From: Streptomyces gilvus
Lineage (GTDB): Bacteria > Actinomycetota > Actinomycetes > Streptomycetales > Streptomycetaceae
NCBI RefSeq assembly: GCF_022513565.1
Contig: NZ_JAKWBE010000014.1
Location: 1 to 64,000, forward strand
Length of the DNA: 64,000 bases
Reading direction: 5' to 3'
Each line of letters starts with the position of its first letter. Within the stretch, counting starts at the first letter, position 1. Below, piece after piece: positions 51,610 through 62,002 of the stretch. A model generated the notes under the pieces. That model was not told the DNA's origin. It ran no database searches and worked only from the letters and a program-made list of their open reading frames with translations. Made by a program: the position numbers and the translations under genes.

Positions 51610-52836
51610 CTACCGGATCGGCATTCCCGACAAGGTCCGCGCGATCACCAGCCGCTGGATCTCACTCGTCCCCTCGAAGATCGTGTAGATCGCCGCGTCC
51701 CGGTGCATCCGCTCCACCGGGTACTCCCGCGTGTAGCCGTTGCCACCCAGGATCTGGATCGCCTGGGCCGTGACCTTCTTCGCCGTCTCGCTCGCGAACA
51801 GCTTGGACATCGAGCCCTCCGCCGCCGTGAACTGCTTGCCGTTGATCGCCATCCACGAGGCACGCCAGACCAGCAGCCGAGCGGCGTCCACGGACGTACG
51901 CATGTCGGCGAGCTGGAAGGCGACGCCCTGGTTGTCGATGATCGGCCGGCCGAACTGCTCACGGGTCTTGGCGTAGTCGAGGGCGACCTCGTACGCGGCA
52001 CGGGCCGTGCCCACGGCCATCGCACCGACCGCCGGCCGCGAGGCCTCGAACGTGGCCATCGCCGCGTTCTTCACCCGCTCCCCGCCCTGCCTGGCCTTCT
52101 CACGGGCCCGCGCGAGCCGCTCGTCGAGCTTCTCCTTGCCGCCGAGCAGGCAGGAGCCGGGCACGCGTACGTTGTCGAGGACGACCTCGGCGGTGTGCGA
52201 GGCACGGATGCCGTGCTTCTTGAACTTCTGGCCCTGCGCCAGCCCCGGCGTGTTCGGCGGGACGATGAAGGACGCGTGGCCCTTGGAGCCCAGGTCGGGG
52301 TCGACGGACGCGACGACGACGTGGACGTTGGCGATACCGCCGTTGGTCGCCCAGGTCTTCGTGCCGTTGATCACCCACTCGTCCTTGGCCTCGTCGTACA
52401 CGGCGCGGGTGCGCATGGAGGCCACGTCGGAGCCGGCGTCGGGCTCGGAGGAGCAGAACGCGGCGACCTTGACGTCGTTGGCGTCGCCGTACATCTGCGG
52501 GATCCAGGTGCCGATCTGTTCCTCGGTTCCGTTGGCGAGAACGCCCACGGCGGCCAGACCTGTGCCTACGATCGACAGGGCGATGCCCGCGTCGCCCCAG
52601 AAGAGCTCCTCCATGGCCATCGGAATGCCCAGGCCGGTGGGGTCGAAGTACTGCTGGGCATAGAAGTCGAGGGAGTAGATGCCGACCTTCGCGGCCTCCT
52701 GGATGACCGGCCAGGGAGTCTCCTCACGCTCGTCCCATTCGGCGGCCGCGGGGCGGATGACGTCGGCGGCGAAGCCGTGCAGCCAGTCCCGGACCTCCTT
52801 CTGTTCGTCGTTGAGCTCCATGGTGAACTCGGCCAT
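51610..52836 (-). CDS. Acyl-CoA dehydrogenase
   Basis: A 408-residue acyl-CoA dehydrogenase of the ordinary homotetrameric type. It carries CSSEPDAGSDVASM, KDEWVINGTKTWATNGG, YAKTREQFGRPIIDNQGVAF, QILGGNGYTREYPVERMHRDA and IFEGTSEIQRLVIARTL. It carries out the first beta-oxidation step. GGAGGGG lies ahead of the ATG at 52836; a start 20 codons up would cross the operator. Its divergent TetR neighbour and the palindromes between them imply direct repression, probably lifted by an acyl-CoA. Confidence 0.92.
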   Translation of the reverse strand: MAEFTMELNDEQKEVRDWLHGFAADVIRPAAAEWDEREETPWPVIQEAAKVGIYSLDFYAQQYFDPTGLGIPMAMEELFWGDAGIALSIVGTGLAAVGVLANGTEEQIGTWIPQMYGDANDVKVAAFCSSEPDAGSDVASMRTRAVYDEAKDEWVINGTKTWATNGGIANVHVVVASVDPDLGSKGHASFIVPPNTPGLAQGQKFKKHGIRASHTAEVVLDNVRVPGSCLLGGKEKLDERLARAREKARQGGERVKNAAMATFEASRPAVGAMAVGTARAAYEVALDYAKTREQFGRPIIDNQGVAFQLADMRTSVDAARLLVWRASWMAINGKQFTAAEGSMSKLFASETAKKVTAQAIQILGGNGYTREYPVERMHRDAAIYTIFEGTSEIQRLVIARTLSGMPIR

Positions 52837-52863
52837 GTCCCCTCCAGCGGCGGCGCACATACG

Positions 52864-52880
52864 TGTTACTAGCGGTAACA
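52864..52880. promoter_or_regulatory. TetR operator palindrome
   Basis: TGTTAC-TAGCG-GTAACA is a perfect six-base inverted repeat between the divergent acyl-CoA dehydrogenase and TetR genes. A second dyad, TACCC-AC-GGGTA (52890-52901), and a further GTTACC (52978-52983) lie nearby. Together they suggest more than one repressor dimer binds. Confidence 0.65.
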
Positions 52881-53008
52881 CCAGTCTGTTACCCACGGGT
52901 AGGAAAAGTCAACTCCCGATGACGCCTCGGCAGCCAGTTCGATGCAGAGGGCATGCTGAGTGTTAGTTTGCGCTGGCGTTACCGATTAAGCACGGGTGGG
53001 GAGAGCTC

Positions 53009-53653
53009 ATGGACACCACACAGCGGACCGATCAGCAGCGGTCCGCCGACCGCCGTCGGCGCGAGCTGCTGGAGGCCGCGGACCGAGTGGTGCTGCGCGA
53101 CGGCCCGCAGGCCTCGATGAACGCCATCGCGGCGGAGGCGGGCATCACGAAGCCGATTCTCTACCGGCACTTCGGCGACAAGGGGGGACTGTACGCGGCG
53201 CTGGCCAAGCGGCACACCGACGCGCTGCTCGACTCGCTGCGGGCGGCGCTGGACGCGCCGGCCGAGCGGCGCGAGCGGGTGGAGGCCACGCTGGACACCT
53301 ACCTCGCGGCGATCGAGGCGCGGCCCCAGGTGTACCGGTTCCTGATGCATCCGGCGGAGGGCGGTACGGCGACGGAGCAGGGCTTCGACGTCGGCAAGCA
53401 CTCGGCGCCGCTGCTGCGCAGGATGGGCGAGGAACTGGCCCAGGTCATCGAGGACCGGCTGGACCTCGGACCGGAGAGCCAGCAGCTCGCCCGGGTGTGG
53501 GGCCACGGCATCGTCGGCATGATGCACGCGGCCGGCGACTGGTGGCTGGGCGAACGCCCCTGCTCCCGGGCCGAGTTGGTCCGCTGCCTGGCCGACCTCC
53601 TGTGGGGCCGCCTCGCGGCGGCCGGCGACCGGGTGGGCGGCCCCGGGTTCTAG
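53009..53653 (+). CDS. TetR-family regulator
   Basis: A 214-residue TetR regulator. The helix-turn-helix lies at about 15-60 (RRRELLEAADRVVLRDG, MNAIAAEAGITKPILYRHFGDKGGLYAALAKRH), followed by a helical ligand-binding domain. Divergent from an acyl-CoA dehydrogenase with palindromes between, so probably an acyl-CoA-responsive repressor of it. GGGAG precedes the ATG. Its 3' end overlaps the convergent peptide deformylase gene by four bases. Confidence 0.9.
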   Translation: MDTTQRTDQQRSADRRRRELLEAADRVVLRDGPQASMNAIAAEAGITKPILYRHFGDKGGLYAALAKRHTDALLDSLRAALDAPAERRERVEATLDTYLAAIEARPQVYRFLMHPAEGGTATEQGFDVGKHSAPLLRRMGEELAQVIEDRLDLGPESQQLARVWGHGIVGMMHAAGDWWLGERPCSRAELVRCLADLLWGRLAAAGDRVGGPGF

Positions 53654-54204
53654 GACTTTTGGCCCCGGGTGCTCCAGGAGGCCTTGGCCGCCTGGCGGAG
53701 CAGCTTGCGTCTGCGCCGGCCGATGAGGCGGTCCACGTAGACGCGGCCCTCCAGATGGTCCGTCTCGTGCTGCAAACACCTCGCAAAGAAACCCGTGCCG
53801 TGCACGGTGACCGGATCCCCGGTCACCGTGAACCCCTCGACCACCGCGTGGTCGTGACGTTCGGTCCCGGCCTCCAGGCCCGGCAGGGACAGACAGCCCT
53901 CGGGACCTCGCACTACCACCCCGTCGGCCTCGACGAGACGGGGGTTGACCACATGGCCCACGTGCCGGACCTCCTCGTCGTCGGGGCAGTCGTACACGAA
54001 CACGCGCAAAGATTCACCGACCTGGTTGGCCGCCAGGCCCACCCCCCGCGCCGCGTACATCGTCGCGAACAAGTCCTCCACGAGCAGGGCCAGTTGGGGA
54101 CCGAAGTCGGTGACCTCGGCGCATGGGGCGTGCAGGACCGGGTCCCCCAGCAGGGTGAGAGGCCGGACACGACCGCGGGTGCCCGGGATGGAGCCGTTTC
54201 GCAT
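53650..54204 (-). CDS. def: Peptide deformylase
   Basis: A 184-residue peptide deformylase that removes the formyl group from nascent proteins. All three motifs are present: GVGLAANQ (about 53-60), EGCLSLPG (with the metal cysteine) and QHETDHLEG (with two metal histidines and the catalytic glutamate). Streptomycetes usually carry more than one def. The ATG at 54204 (MRNGSIPG) is best supported; four codons upstream there is another in-frame choice. The convergent end overlaps the TetR gene. Confidence 0.92.
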   Translation of the reverse strand: MRNGSIPGTRGRVRPLTLLGDPVLHAPCAEVTDFGPQLALLVEDLFATMYAARGVGLAANQVGESLRVFVYDCPDDEEVRHVGHVVNPRLVEADGVVVRGPEGCLSLPGLEAGTERHDHAVVEGFTVTGDPVTVHGTGFFARCLQHETDHLEGRVYVDRLIGRRRRKLLRQAAKASWSTRGQKS

Positions 54205-54326
54205 GGCCGCAAGGGTACGGCGGTGCGGGAGCGTGAACAGATCTCGATAGGCTGAGGTCCACACCACGTTGCCGTAAGGCTTAGAGGCTTCAGGCGCGGC
54301 GCGTACGCAAGGAGGATCGAGAACTG

Positions 54327-55565
54327 ATGGCAGGCAACTCGGACCCGCTCACGCCGCGGGCCAAGCTGGCCGTTACCGCGGGCAAGGCGGTCGCGGCCGC
54401 ATCGCGTGCCGCGGGGCGCGGCAGCGGTTCGGTGATCGGCGGCCGGGTCGCGCTCAAGCTCGACCCCGACCTCCTCGCCCGGCTCGCCCAGAGCCTGGAC
54501 GTCGTCCTGGTCTCGGCGACCAACGGCAAGACCACCACCACCCGGCTCATCGCGGAGGCGCTGCGGGCCGCCGGCCCCGTCGTCTCCAACGCCCTCGGCG
54601 CCAACATGCCCGCCGGCATCACCTCCGCCCTCGCGGGCGGCTCGGACGCCAGGTACGGCGTGATCGAGGTCGACGAGAAGTACCTCGCGGGTGTGGCCCG
54701 GGACACCGCCCCCAAGTGCATCGCCCTGCTCAACCTCTCCCGCGACCAGCTCGACCGCGCCGCCGAGACCCGGATGCTGGCGGAGAACTGGCGCGAGGGG
54801 CTGGCCGGTTCGAAGGCCGTCGTCGTAGCCAACGCGGACGACCCGCTGGTGGTGTGGGCGGCCTCCTCCTCCCCCAACGTGATCTGGGTCGCCGCCGGGC
54901 AGATGTGGAAGGACGACGCCTGGTCCTGCCCGTCCTGCGGTGGTGTGATGCAGCGGCCCGGCGACGACTGGTTCTGCGGGGAGTGCGGCTTCCGCCGACC
55001 GACGCCCAGCTGGGCCCTGTCCGGCGACCACGTCCTCGACCCGCACGGCTCCGCCTGGCCGATCCACCTCCAGCTGCCGGGCCGCGCCAACAAGGCCAAC
55101 GCCGCCTCCTCGGCCGCCGTGGCCGCCGTCTTCGGTGTGCCGCCGCAGGTCGCCCTGGAACGCATGTACCAGGTGCAGGCCGTCGCCGGCCGCTATGACG
55201 TGGTCCAGTTCCAGGGCCGTGACCTGCGACTGCTGCTGGCGAAGAACCCCGCGGGCTGGCTCGAGACGTTCAGCCTGATCGATCCTCCGCCCACCCCGGT
55301 GATCCTCTCGGTGAACGCGCGCGGCGCCGACGGCACCGACACCTCCTGGCTCTGGGACGTCGACTACACCCGGCTGACCGGCCACCCGATCTGTGTGATC
55401 GGCGACCGCAAGCTGGACCTCGCGGTGCGCCTGGAGGTCGCGAACCAGCACTTCCAGGTCTGCGAGAACCTCGACCAGGCCGTGCAGCTGAGCCCGCCGG
55501 GCCGCATCGAGGTCATCGCCAACTACACCGCGTTCCAGGACCTGCGCCGCCGCGTCGGCAACTGA
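54327..55565 (+). CDS. murT: Lipid II isoglutaminyl synthase, MurT subunit
   Basis: A 412-residue Mur-ligase-family protein that activates the D-glutamate of lipid II for amidation. The ATP loop is SATNGKTTTTRL (about 65-76). A zinc ribbon is inserted in the middle (CPSCGG...FCGECG), as in other MurT proteins. A C-terminal DUF1727 domain contains DVDYTRLTGHPICVIGDRK. It forms a complex with GatD, encoded 18 bases downstream. Amidated lipid II strengthens cross-linking of peptidoglycan. AAGGAGG lies a little far (about 13 bases) ahead of the ATG. Confidence 0.94.
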   Translation: MAGNSDPLTPRAKLAVTAGKAVAAASRAAGRGSGSVIGGRVALKLDPDLLARLAQSLDVVLVSATNGKTTTTRLIAEALRAAGPVVSNALGANMPAGITSALAGGSDARYGVIEVDEKYLAGVARDTAPKCIALLNLSRDQLDRAAETRMLAENWREGLAGSKAVVVANADDPLVVWAASSSPNVIWVAAGQMWKDDAWSCPSCGGVMQRPGDDWFCGECGFRRPTPSWALSGDHVLDPHGSAWPIHLQLPGRANKANAASSAAVAAVFGVPPQVALERMYQVQAVAGRYDVVQFQGRDLRLLLAKNPAGWLETFSLIDPPPTPVILSVNARGADGTDTSWLWDVDYTRLTGHPICVIGDRKLDLAVRLEVANQHFQVCENLDQAVQLSPPGRIEVIANYTAFQDLRRRVGN

Positions 55566-55583
55566 CAAACTCAGGGGACATCA

Positions 55584-56312
55584 GTGAGTGACAACAGCCT
55601 GCGGGTCGTCTGGATCTACCCCGACCTGCTCAGCACCTACGGCGACCAGGGCAACGTCCTCGTCGTGGAGCGCCGGGCCCGCCAGCGCGGCCTCGACGTG
55701 GCCCGGCTCGACGTGCGCAGCGACCAGCCGATCCCGACCTCCGGGGACATCTACCTCATCGGCGGCGGCGAGGACCGTCCGCAGCGGCTCGCGGCCGAGC
55801 GGCTGCGCCGGGACGGGGGCCTGCACCGGGCGGTGGGGAACGGCGCGATCGTCTTCTCCGTCTGCGCCGGCTACCAGATCCTCGGCCACGAGTTCATCAA
55901 CGACCTCGGCCAGCGCGAGCCCGGCCTCGGGCTGCTGGACGTGGTGTCGGTGCGCGGCGAGGGCGAGCGGTGCGTCGGTGACGTGCTCGCCGACATCGAC
56001 CCGCGCCTGGGCCTGCCCCAGCTGACCGGCTTCGAGAACCACCAGGGCGTCACCCACCTCGGCCCGACCGCCCGCCCCTTCGCGAACGTGCGGCTGGGCA
56101 ACGGCAACGGCACGGGGGACGGCACGGAGGGCGCGTACAACGACACGGTCTTCGGTACGTACATGCACGGGCCGGTGCTGGCGCGCAACCCGCTCATCGC
56201 CGATCTGCTGCTGAAGCTGGCGCTCGACGTCAACGCGCTGCCGCCGACCGACGACCGGTGGTACGAGGCGCTGCGCGGCGAGCGCATCGCGGCGGCGCAG
56301 CAGCCCGCCTGA
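55584..56312 (+). CDS. gatD: Lipid II isoglutaminyl synthase, GatD glutaminase subunit
   Basis: A 242-residue class I glutamine amidotransferase that supplies ammonia to MurT. The catalytic cysteine is in FSVCAGYQILG (about 97), and the histidine is in GTYMHGPVLARNP (about 191). Family patterns WIYPDLLSTYGDQGNVLVVERRA and GGGEDRPQRLAAE are present. Encoded 18 bases after murT, so both subunits are made together. A hairpin with GGGGCCGT/ACGGCCCC arms (56381-56416) follows and may end the message. Confidence 0.94.
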   Translation: MSDNSLRVVWIYPDLLSTYGDQGNVLVVERRARQRGLDVARLDVRSDQPIPTSGDIYLIGGGEDRPQRLAAERLRRDGGLHRAVGNGAIVFSVCAGYQILGHEFINDLGQREPGLGLLDVVSVRGEGERCVGDVLADIDPRLGLPQLTGFENHQGVTHLGPTARPFANVRLGNGNGTGDGTEGAYNDTVFGTYMHGPVLARNPLIADLLLKLALDVNALPPTDDRWYEALRGERIAAAQQPA

Positions 56313-56508
56313 GCTGCCGTACACCTGTCCTCAAGCCCGCCTTCACCAGCCCGTCTGACGATGACTCCGCACAGGTGAGCGGGGCCGTCCAGCAGGCGGA
56401 CGGACCGTACGGCCCCGCCCCCTCCTGCCGCTAGGGTGGCGGGGATCAAACCGGACGACGTGGTCCGGTCCCGGCCCACGTTTACACGGTGAGAAGGTCT
56501 TTCGGGCT

Positions 56509-57534
<1,026 letters not shown>

Positions 57535-57581
57535 CGCCCCGTTCCCCAGCGCCCCACTGAGCCCGTACGGGCCCGAGCAGT

Positions 57582-57611
57582 CGCCCCCGGTCGCAAGCGC
57601 GGTCGGGGGCG
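57582..57611 (+). terminator. Terminator after pfkA
   Basis: CGCCCCCG (57582-57589) pairs with CGGGGGCG (57604-57611), 8 bp with a 14-nt loop that can extend the pairing. It lies 47 nt past the pfkA stop. Confidence 0.6.
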
Positions 57612-57666
57612 GTTCTAGTCTGTGGGGGACACACATGCACAACCCCCACGAATCAGGAGCCGTCCG

Positions 57667-58617
57667 ATGGATCACAGCGGGCACGGCATGACGATGGATC
57701 TGCCGCCGTTCACGCTGGGGCGGGGGCTCGAGTGGTCCGCCGATCCTTTCTTCCTCGTCGCCTGCCTGGCGGGACTCGCGCTGTACGGGTGGGGGGTCGT
57801 ACGGCTGCGGCGGCGCGGGGACAAGTGGTCGCCGGGACGGACGGTGTCGTTCGTCCTCGGTGTGCTGACCGTCGGTCTGGTGATGTGCACCAGGCTGAAC
57901 GACTACGGCATGGTCATGTTCAGCGTGCACATGGTGCAGCACATGATCATCAGCATGCTGTCGCCCATCCTGATCCTGCTCGGCGCCCCCGTCACCCTCG
58001 CCCTGCGCGCGCTGCCGACCGCCGGCAAGGGCCACAAGGGGCCGCGTGAGCTGCTGCTGATGCTGCTGCACAGCCGGTACATGCGGATCATCACGCACCC
58101 GGTGTTCACCATTCCGCTGTTCGTCGCGAGCCTGTACGGGCTGTACTTCACGCCGCTGTTCGACTTCCTGATGGGGTCGAAGGCGGGGCACGTCGCGATG
58201 ATGGTGCACTTCCTGGCCGTGGGCGTCGTGTTCTTCTGGCCGATCATCGGCGTGGACCCCGGGCCGCAGCGGCCGGGCCACCTCATGCGGATGCTGGAAC
58301 TGTTCGCCGGCATGCCGTTCCACGCGTTCTTCGGCATCGCGCTGATGATGGCGTCGACGCCGATGGTGGAGACGTTCAAGAACCCGCCCGCCTCCCTCGG
58401 CATCGACGCGCTCTCCGACCAGACCGCGGCCGGCGGCATCGCCTGGGCGTTCAGCGAGGTCCCCTCGGTGCTGGTACTCCTTGCCCTGCTGTTCCAGTGG
58501 TACAGCTCGGAGCAGCGGCAGGCCAAGCGCAAGGACCGGGCCGCCGACCGCGACGGCGACAAGGAACTCGAGGCCTACAACGCCTATCTGGCCTCATTGA
58601 ACGCACGCGGCCAGTGA
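57667..58617 (+). CDS. ctaG: CtaG-like cytochrome c oxidase assembly protein
   Basis: A 316-residue integral membrane protein with about seven hydrophobic helices, of the caa3-type CtaG/DUF family linked to copper handling and oxidase assembly. A metal-binding-like MDHSGHGM opens the chain; conserved histidines lie in SVHMVQHMIISML, ITHPVF and MMVHFLAVG. Relatives are required for cytochrome oxidase maturation, but the exact job of the actinobacterial form is uncertain. AGGAG lies seven bases ahead of the ATG. Confidence 0.88.
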   Translation: MDHSGHGMTMDLPPFTLGRGLEWSADPFFLVACLAGLALYGWGVVRLRRRGDKWSPGRTVSFVLGVLTVGLVMCTRLNDYGMVMFSVHMVQHMIISMLSPILILLGAPVTLALRALPTAGKGHKGPRELLLMLLHSRYMRIITHPVFTIPLFVASLYGLYFTPLFDFLMGSKAGHVAMMVHFLAVGVVFFWPIIGVDPGPQRPGHLMRMLELFAGMPFHAFFGIALMMASTPMVETFKNPPASLGIDALSDQTAAGGIAWAFSEVPSVLVLLALLFQWYSSEQRQAKRKDRAADRDGDKELEAYNAYLASLNARGQ

Positions 58618-58685
58618 AAGGGTTCGCCGTTCGGCGCCTTTCAGTAGCATGATGCGCAGGGGGAAAACCGCCGGGGGGAGCGGTG

Positions 58686-60134
58686 ATGACACTTCGCGCA
58701 TTTATGCACAGGGCCGGGAAATCGGCGCTTCGCCGGACTGCCGTCCTGCTCGTATTCGTACTGGCGCTCAGTGGATGTGACCGAAGTACGCCGCTGACCC
58801 TTGTACGGGCGGTGGCCGCGGGAGTTCCGTCTCTCGCGCCGTTCTTCGACGAGAGCGGCGGCCTGGGGCACGACGAGGCGCTACGGCCGCGGGCCGTGCG
58901 CGGCAGCCTGCAGCAGGGGGACACGCCCGGGCTGTACGGAGGCACACGCCGGCCGACCATCTGTGACGTCCGGAAGCTCAAGGCGTTCCTCACGGCTCCC
59001 CGGAATCACCGGAAGGCGCAGGCGTGGGCGACGGCGCTGGGTATTTCCACGGACCGGATTCCGGGATATCTGGACCGGCTCACTCCTGTTCTCCTGCGTC
59101 ACGACACACTCGTACGGAACCACGACTACAGGAAGGGAAAGGCTGTTCCCTTCGACTCCTTGCTGCAGGCGGGAATCGCCATTCTCGTCGATCAGCAGGG
59201 TGCGCCCGCCGTGAAATGTTCGTGCGGAAATCCGCTGCGCCCCTTCACGCATGACACGAATCGCATATCGGTCACGTTCGAGAACTGCAACCGGAAGTGG
59301 AAGGGGTTCACGCGTTCCTCCGTGGTGGCCGTACGGCCCGCGCCGAGGAAAATGGAGCGGCTCGCCCTGGTCGACGTCGGCGATCCGGACCGGGGCCTCG
59401 ACCGGCCGGTCGGCACGACGGGGGCGCGCGACGAGACCTTCGATGCGGGCCGCCGTCGAGCGGTGCCGGATCTCACCGGGACGGCCTTCGGGCGGGCGAG
59501 CCGTGAGCTGGCCGCCAGAGGACTCGCGGTCGGGTACGCCGGCGAGGCGCTGCCCGCCGACGACGCCCGCGTCACGGCTTCCGATCCGCCGGCGGGGACC
59601 GAGCTGCGGTTCGGGCAGTACGTGACGCTGAGCACGGCCGGGGGAAGCTCGTCGGGGAGCACGTCCGTGGGACCGAGCACTCCCCAGGTGCCTCCACCGT
59701 CCGGCTCGTCGGGGTCGGACAGGCCCCATCCGTCAGCTCCGTCGCCTCCGTCGTCCGGATCGAGCAGCGGGCCCGGCTCGTCCTCCGCCCCACCGCCGCC
59801 GTCGAGCCCACCGCCCAGCTCCCAACCGCCGCCGTCGAGCGCACCGCCGTCGACGGCCGGCGCGGGGCGGACGACCAGCAAGCCGGCGACGACCAGCGCC
59901 GGGCCGCCGAGCAGCAAGCCCGCGACGACCCTCGCGCCGCCTCCGCCCAGCGCGCCGCCACCGCCGGGCAAACCGGTCACCACCAGCGCACCGCCGCCGC
60001 CCGGCAGACCGGTCACCAGCAGCGCACCGCCGCCCGCGACCGTCAGCGCCCCGGCGGCCAGTGGGCCGGCGAGTGGCCCGCCCGGCCCGAGTCGGCCCGG
60101 GTCCTCCGGGTCCGCCTCGGGCGCGATCACATAG
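58686..60134 (+). CDS. DUF6777 lipoprotein with PASTA-like segment and Pro/Ser-rich tail
   Basis: A 482-residue lipoprotein. The signal peptide has lipobox LALSGC. A DUF6777 region follows (about 60-230: ICDVRKLKAFLT, IPGYLDRLTPVLLRHDTLVRNHDYRKG, LLQAGIAILVDQQGAPAVKCSCGNPLRPF), with a CSCGNP cluster. A PASTA-like segment (VPDLTGTAFGRASRELAARGLAVG, about 260-315) and a long Pro/Ser/Thr-rich tail (about 320-482) complete it. It is probably anchored outside the membrane and wall-associated. It lies 28 bases upstream of a Ser/Thr kinase gene, so the two may form an envelope-sensing pair. ATG at 58686 is better spaced from GGGGGAG than the adjacent GTG. Confidence 0.8.
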   Translation: MTLRAFMHRAGKSALRRTAVLLVFVLALSGCDRSTPLTLVRAVAAGVPSLAPFFDESGGLGHDEALRPRAVRGSLQQGDTPGLYGGTRRPTICDVRKLKAFLTAPRNHRKAQAWATALGISTDRIPGYLDRLTPVLLRHDTLVRNHDYRKGKAVPFDSLLQAGIAILVDQQGAPAVKCSCGNPLRPFTHDTNRISVTFENCNRKWKGFTRSSVVAVRPAPRKMERLALVDVGDPDRGLDRPVGTTGARDETFDAGRRRAVPDLTGTAFGRASRELAARGLAVGYAGEALPADDARVTASDPPAGTELRFGQYVTLSTAGGSSSGSTSVGPSTPQVPPPSGSSGSDRPHPSAPSPPSSGSSSGPGSSSAPPPPSSPPPSSQPPPSSAPPSTAGAGRTTSKPATTSAGPPSSKPATTLAPPPPSAPPPPGKPVTTSAPPPPGRPVTSSAPPPATVSAPAASGPASGPPGPSRPGSSGSASGAIT

Positions 60135-60162
60135 CGCCTCCGCAGAACCCGGGAGTCACCGG

Positions 60163-61989
60163 ATGCATTCAGGATCACCGACGTCGGGAGTGGGCCGGGT
60201 CATCGCCGGCCGTTATCTGCTGCTGAACCGGCTCGGCAGCGGCGGCATGGGCCATGTGTGGCTCGCCCACGACCGGAGACTGGCCTGCGAGGTCGCGCTC
60301 AAGGAGATCGTGTTCCGCGAGCCGGACCCCGTGGGCGAGGAGCGGGAGGCGCGGGTGGCCCGCGCCCGCTCGGAGGCCCGGCACGCGGCCGGACTGCGCG
60401 GCCACCCGCACGTGGTGACCGTGCACGACGTGCTGGAGCACGAGGGGCTGCCGTGGATCGTCATGGAGTACGTGACGGGTGCCCTCGACCTCAGGGAACT
60501 GGTCGAGACGCGCGGCCCGCTCGCCCCGGCGGAGTGCGCCCGGATCGGTCTCGCCGTGCTCGACGCGCTGACCGCCGGACACGAGCGGGGTGTGATGCAC
60601 CGGGACGTGAAACCGGCGAACATCCTGCTGGCGCCGGACCGCGCCGGGGCGCCGTACGGCCGCGTCCTGCTGACGGACTACGGCATCTCGGTGCGGCCGG
60701 ACGGCGGCGAGACGCGGTACACACTGGCGTCCGTGCTGGTGGGGACGTCGGGCTATCTGGCGCCCGAGCGGGCCAAGGGCGGTCCGCCGACCCCCGCGGC
60801 CGATCTGTTCTCGCTGGGCTGCACGCTCTACTACGGCGTCGAGGGCCGGGCTCCCTTCGAGCGGGCGTCGCATCTCGCCGAAGTGACCGCGGTGGTCATG
60901 GAGGAGCCGCGGCCCGCCGTGCGGGCCGGCGCGCTGGGGCCCGTCCTGCGGGGTCTGCTGGAGAAGGACCCGGGGCGGCGGGCGTCGGCGGCCGAGACGG
61001 AGGCGGCGCTGTCGGGGATCGTGACACCGCGGGCCGAGCCGCACGCCCGGACCCGGACCGACTTCGGCTCGCAGCCGCCGTGGGCCGGGGCCACCGCTCC
61101 CCCACCCGGCCCCGCCCCGGCCGGCTTCGGGCCGGTCGCCGCGCCGACGCCCGCGCACCGGCGCCGCGAACTGCCCCGCGCCCTGCGCGCCCTGCTCGCC
61201 GCCTTCCTGGGGCTGGTGCTGGCCCTGGGCGGTGTCTGGTACGCCACGGCCCACCAGACACGGGACGACGGCGGGAAGGCGGCCCCGTACGGCACTGCGG
61301 TCGGGCTCACCCGGCCGCTGAAGGACGGCGACTGCGTGCTCGCCGACTGGCCCGACGCGGTGCGCTTCCGGGGCACGCCCCGGCTGACGCTCGATCCCGG
61401 CTGCCGGGACCAGGCGCCGGACGGACAGGTGATGGCGTTCGTGCCGGCCGTCTCGGCGGACGAGGCGCGCACGCTGGGACCGGCGCGGTGCGAGGAGCGG
61501 ACGCAGCAGATCCGGGGAGGGCTGGCCGACGTCCGTGCGGTCGCCGTCGTGCCGACCGGCGCCGGTTTCGAGGCGGCCGGGCGCCGGACCGCCTGTCTGG
61601 TGCTGGGCGCGCACGGGCCGGTCTACGGGCCGCTCGGGGCACACCGGAGGCCGGGCCTCGCCTTCGCGGACACGGCGACCATGCAGCGCCGGGACTGCCT
61701 CCTGACCCGCTCCAACCGGGACGCCCGGCTGGTCTCCTGCAAGGACCCGCACGACGAACAGGTGCTCGGCTTCACCCGGCTGGGCAGGGATGTCACCTAC
61801 GCCGAGGCGCGTACGGAGTCGGACGCGGTGTGCGCGAAGGACGTGCCGCCGCGCGACTACGGCTTCGACCCGTCGGTGTACGCCTCGGGGTCCTGGACCA
61901 GTGAGGGGCCCTGGAAGTCGGGCACGCATTTCGTCGTGTGCACCGTCCGCAGGCAGAACGGGGGCACCATGGAGGGGGACGAATCCTGA
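60163..61989 (+). CDS. Transmembrane Ser/Thr protein kinase with septum-formation-like sensor
   Basis: A 608-residue kinase. The kinase domain (about 15-275) has RLGSGGMGHVWLA, VALKE with lysine about 47, MHRDVKPANILL, LTDYGIS (DYG for DFG) and GYLAPERAKGG. A Pro-rich linker and one helix (LLAAFLGLVLALGGVWYAT) lead to an extracellular part. Its end (VSCKDPHDEQVLGFTRL, then cysteines in SDAVCAKDVPP and GTHFVVCTVRR) resembles the actinobacterial septum-formation domain. GGGAG precedes the ATG. Pairing with the DUF6777 lipoprotein suggests envelope or growth-site signalling. Confidence 0.9.
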   Translation: MHSGSPTSGVGRVIAGRYLLLNRLGSGGMGHVWLAHDRRLACEVALKEIVFREPDPVGEEREARVARARSEARHAAGLRGHPHVVTVHDVLEHEGLPWIVMEYVTGALDLRELVETRGPLAPAECARIGLAVLDALTAGHERGVMHRDVKPANILLAPDRAGAPYGRVLLTDYGISVRPDGGETRYTLASVLVGTSGYLAPERAKGGPPTPAADLFSLGCTLYYGVEGRAPFERASHLAEVTAVVMEEPRPAVRAGALGPVLRGLLEKDPGRRASAAETEAALSGIVTPRAEPHARTRTDFGSQPPWAGATAPPPGPAPAGFGPVAAPTPAHRRRELPRALRALLAAFLGLVLALGGVWYATAHQTRDDGGKAAPYGTAVGLTRPLKDGDCVLADWPDAVRFRGTPRLTLDPGCRDQAPDGQVMAFVPAVSADEARTLGPARCEERTQQIRGGLADVRAVAVVPTGAGFEAAGRRTACLVLGAHGPVYGPLGAHRRPGLAFADTATMQRRDCLLTRSNRDARLVSCKDPHDEQVLGFTRLGRDVTYAEARTESDAVCAKDVPPRDYGFDPSVYASGSWTSEGPWKSGTHFVVCTVRRQNGGTMEGDES

Positions 61990-62002
61990 GGAGGGTGTCG
62001 CG

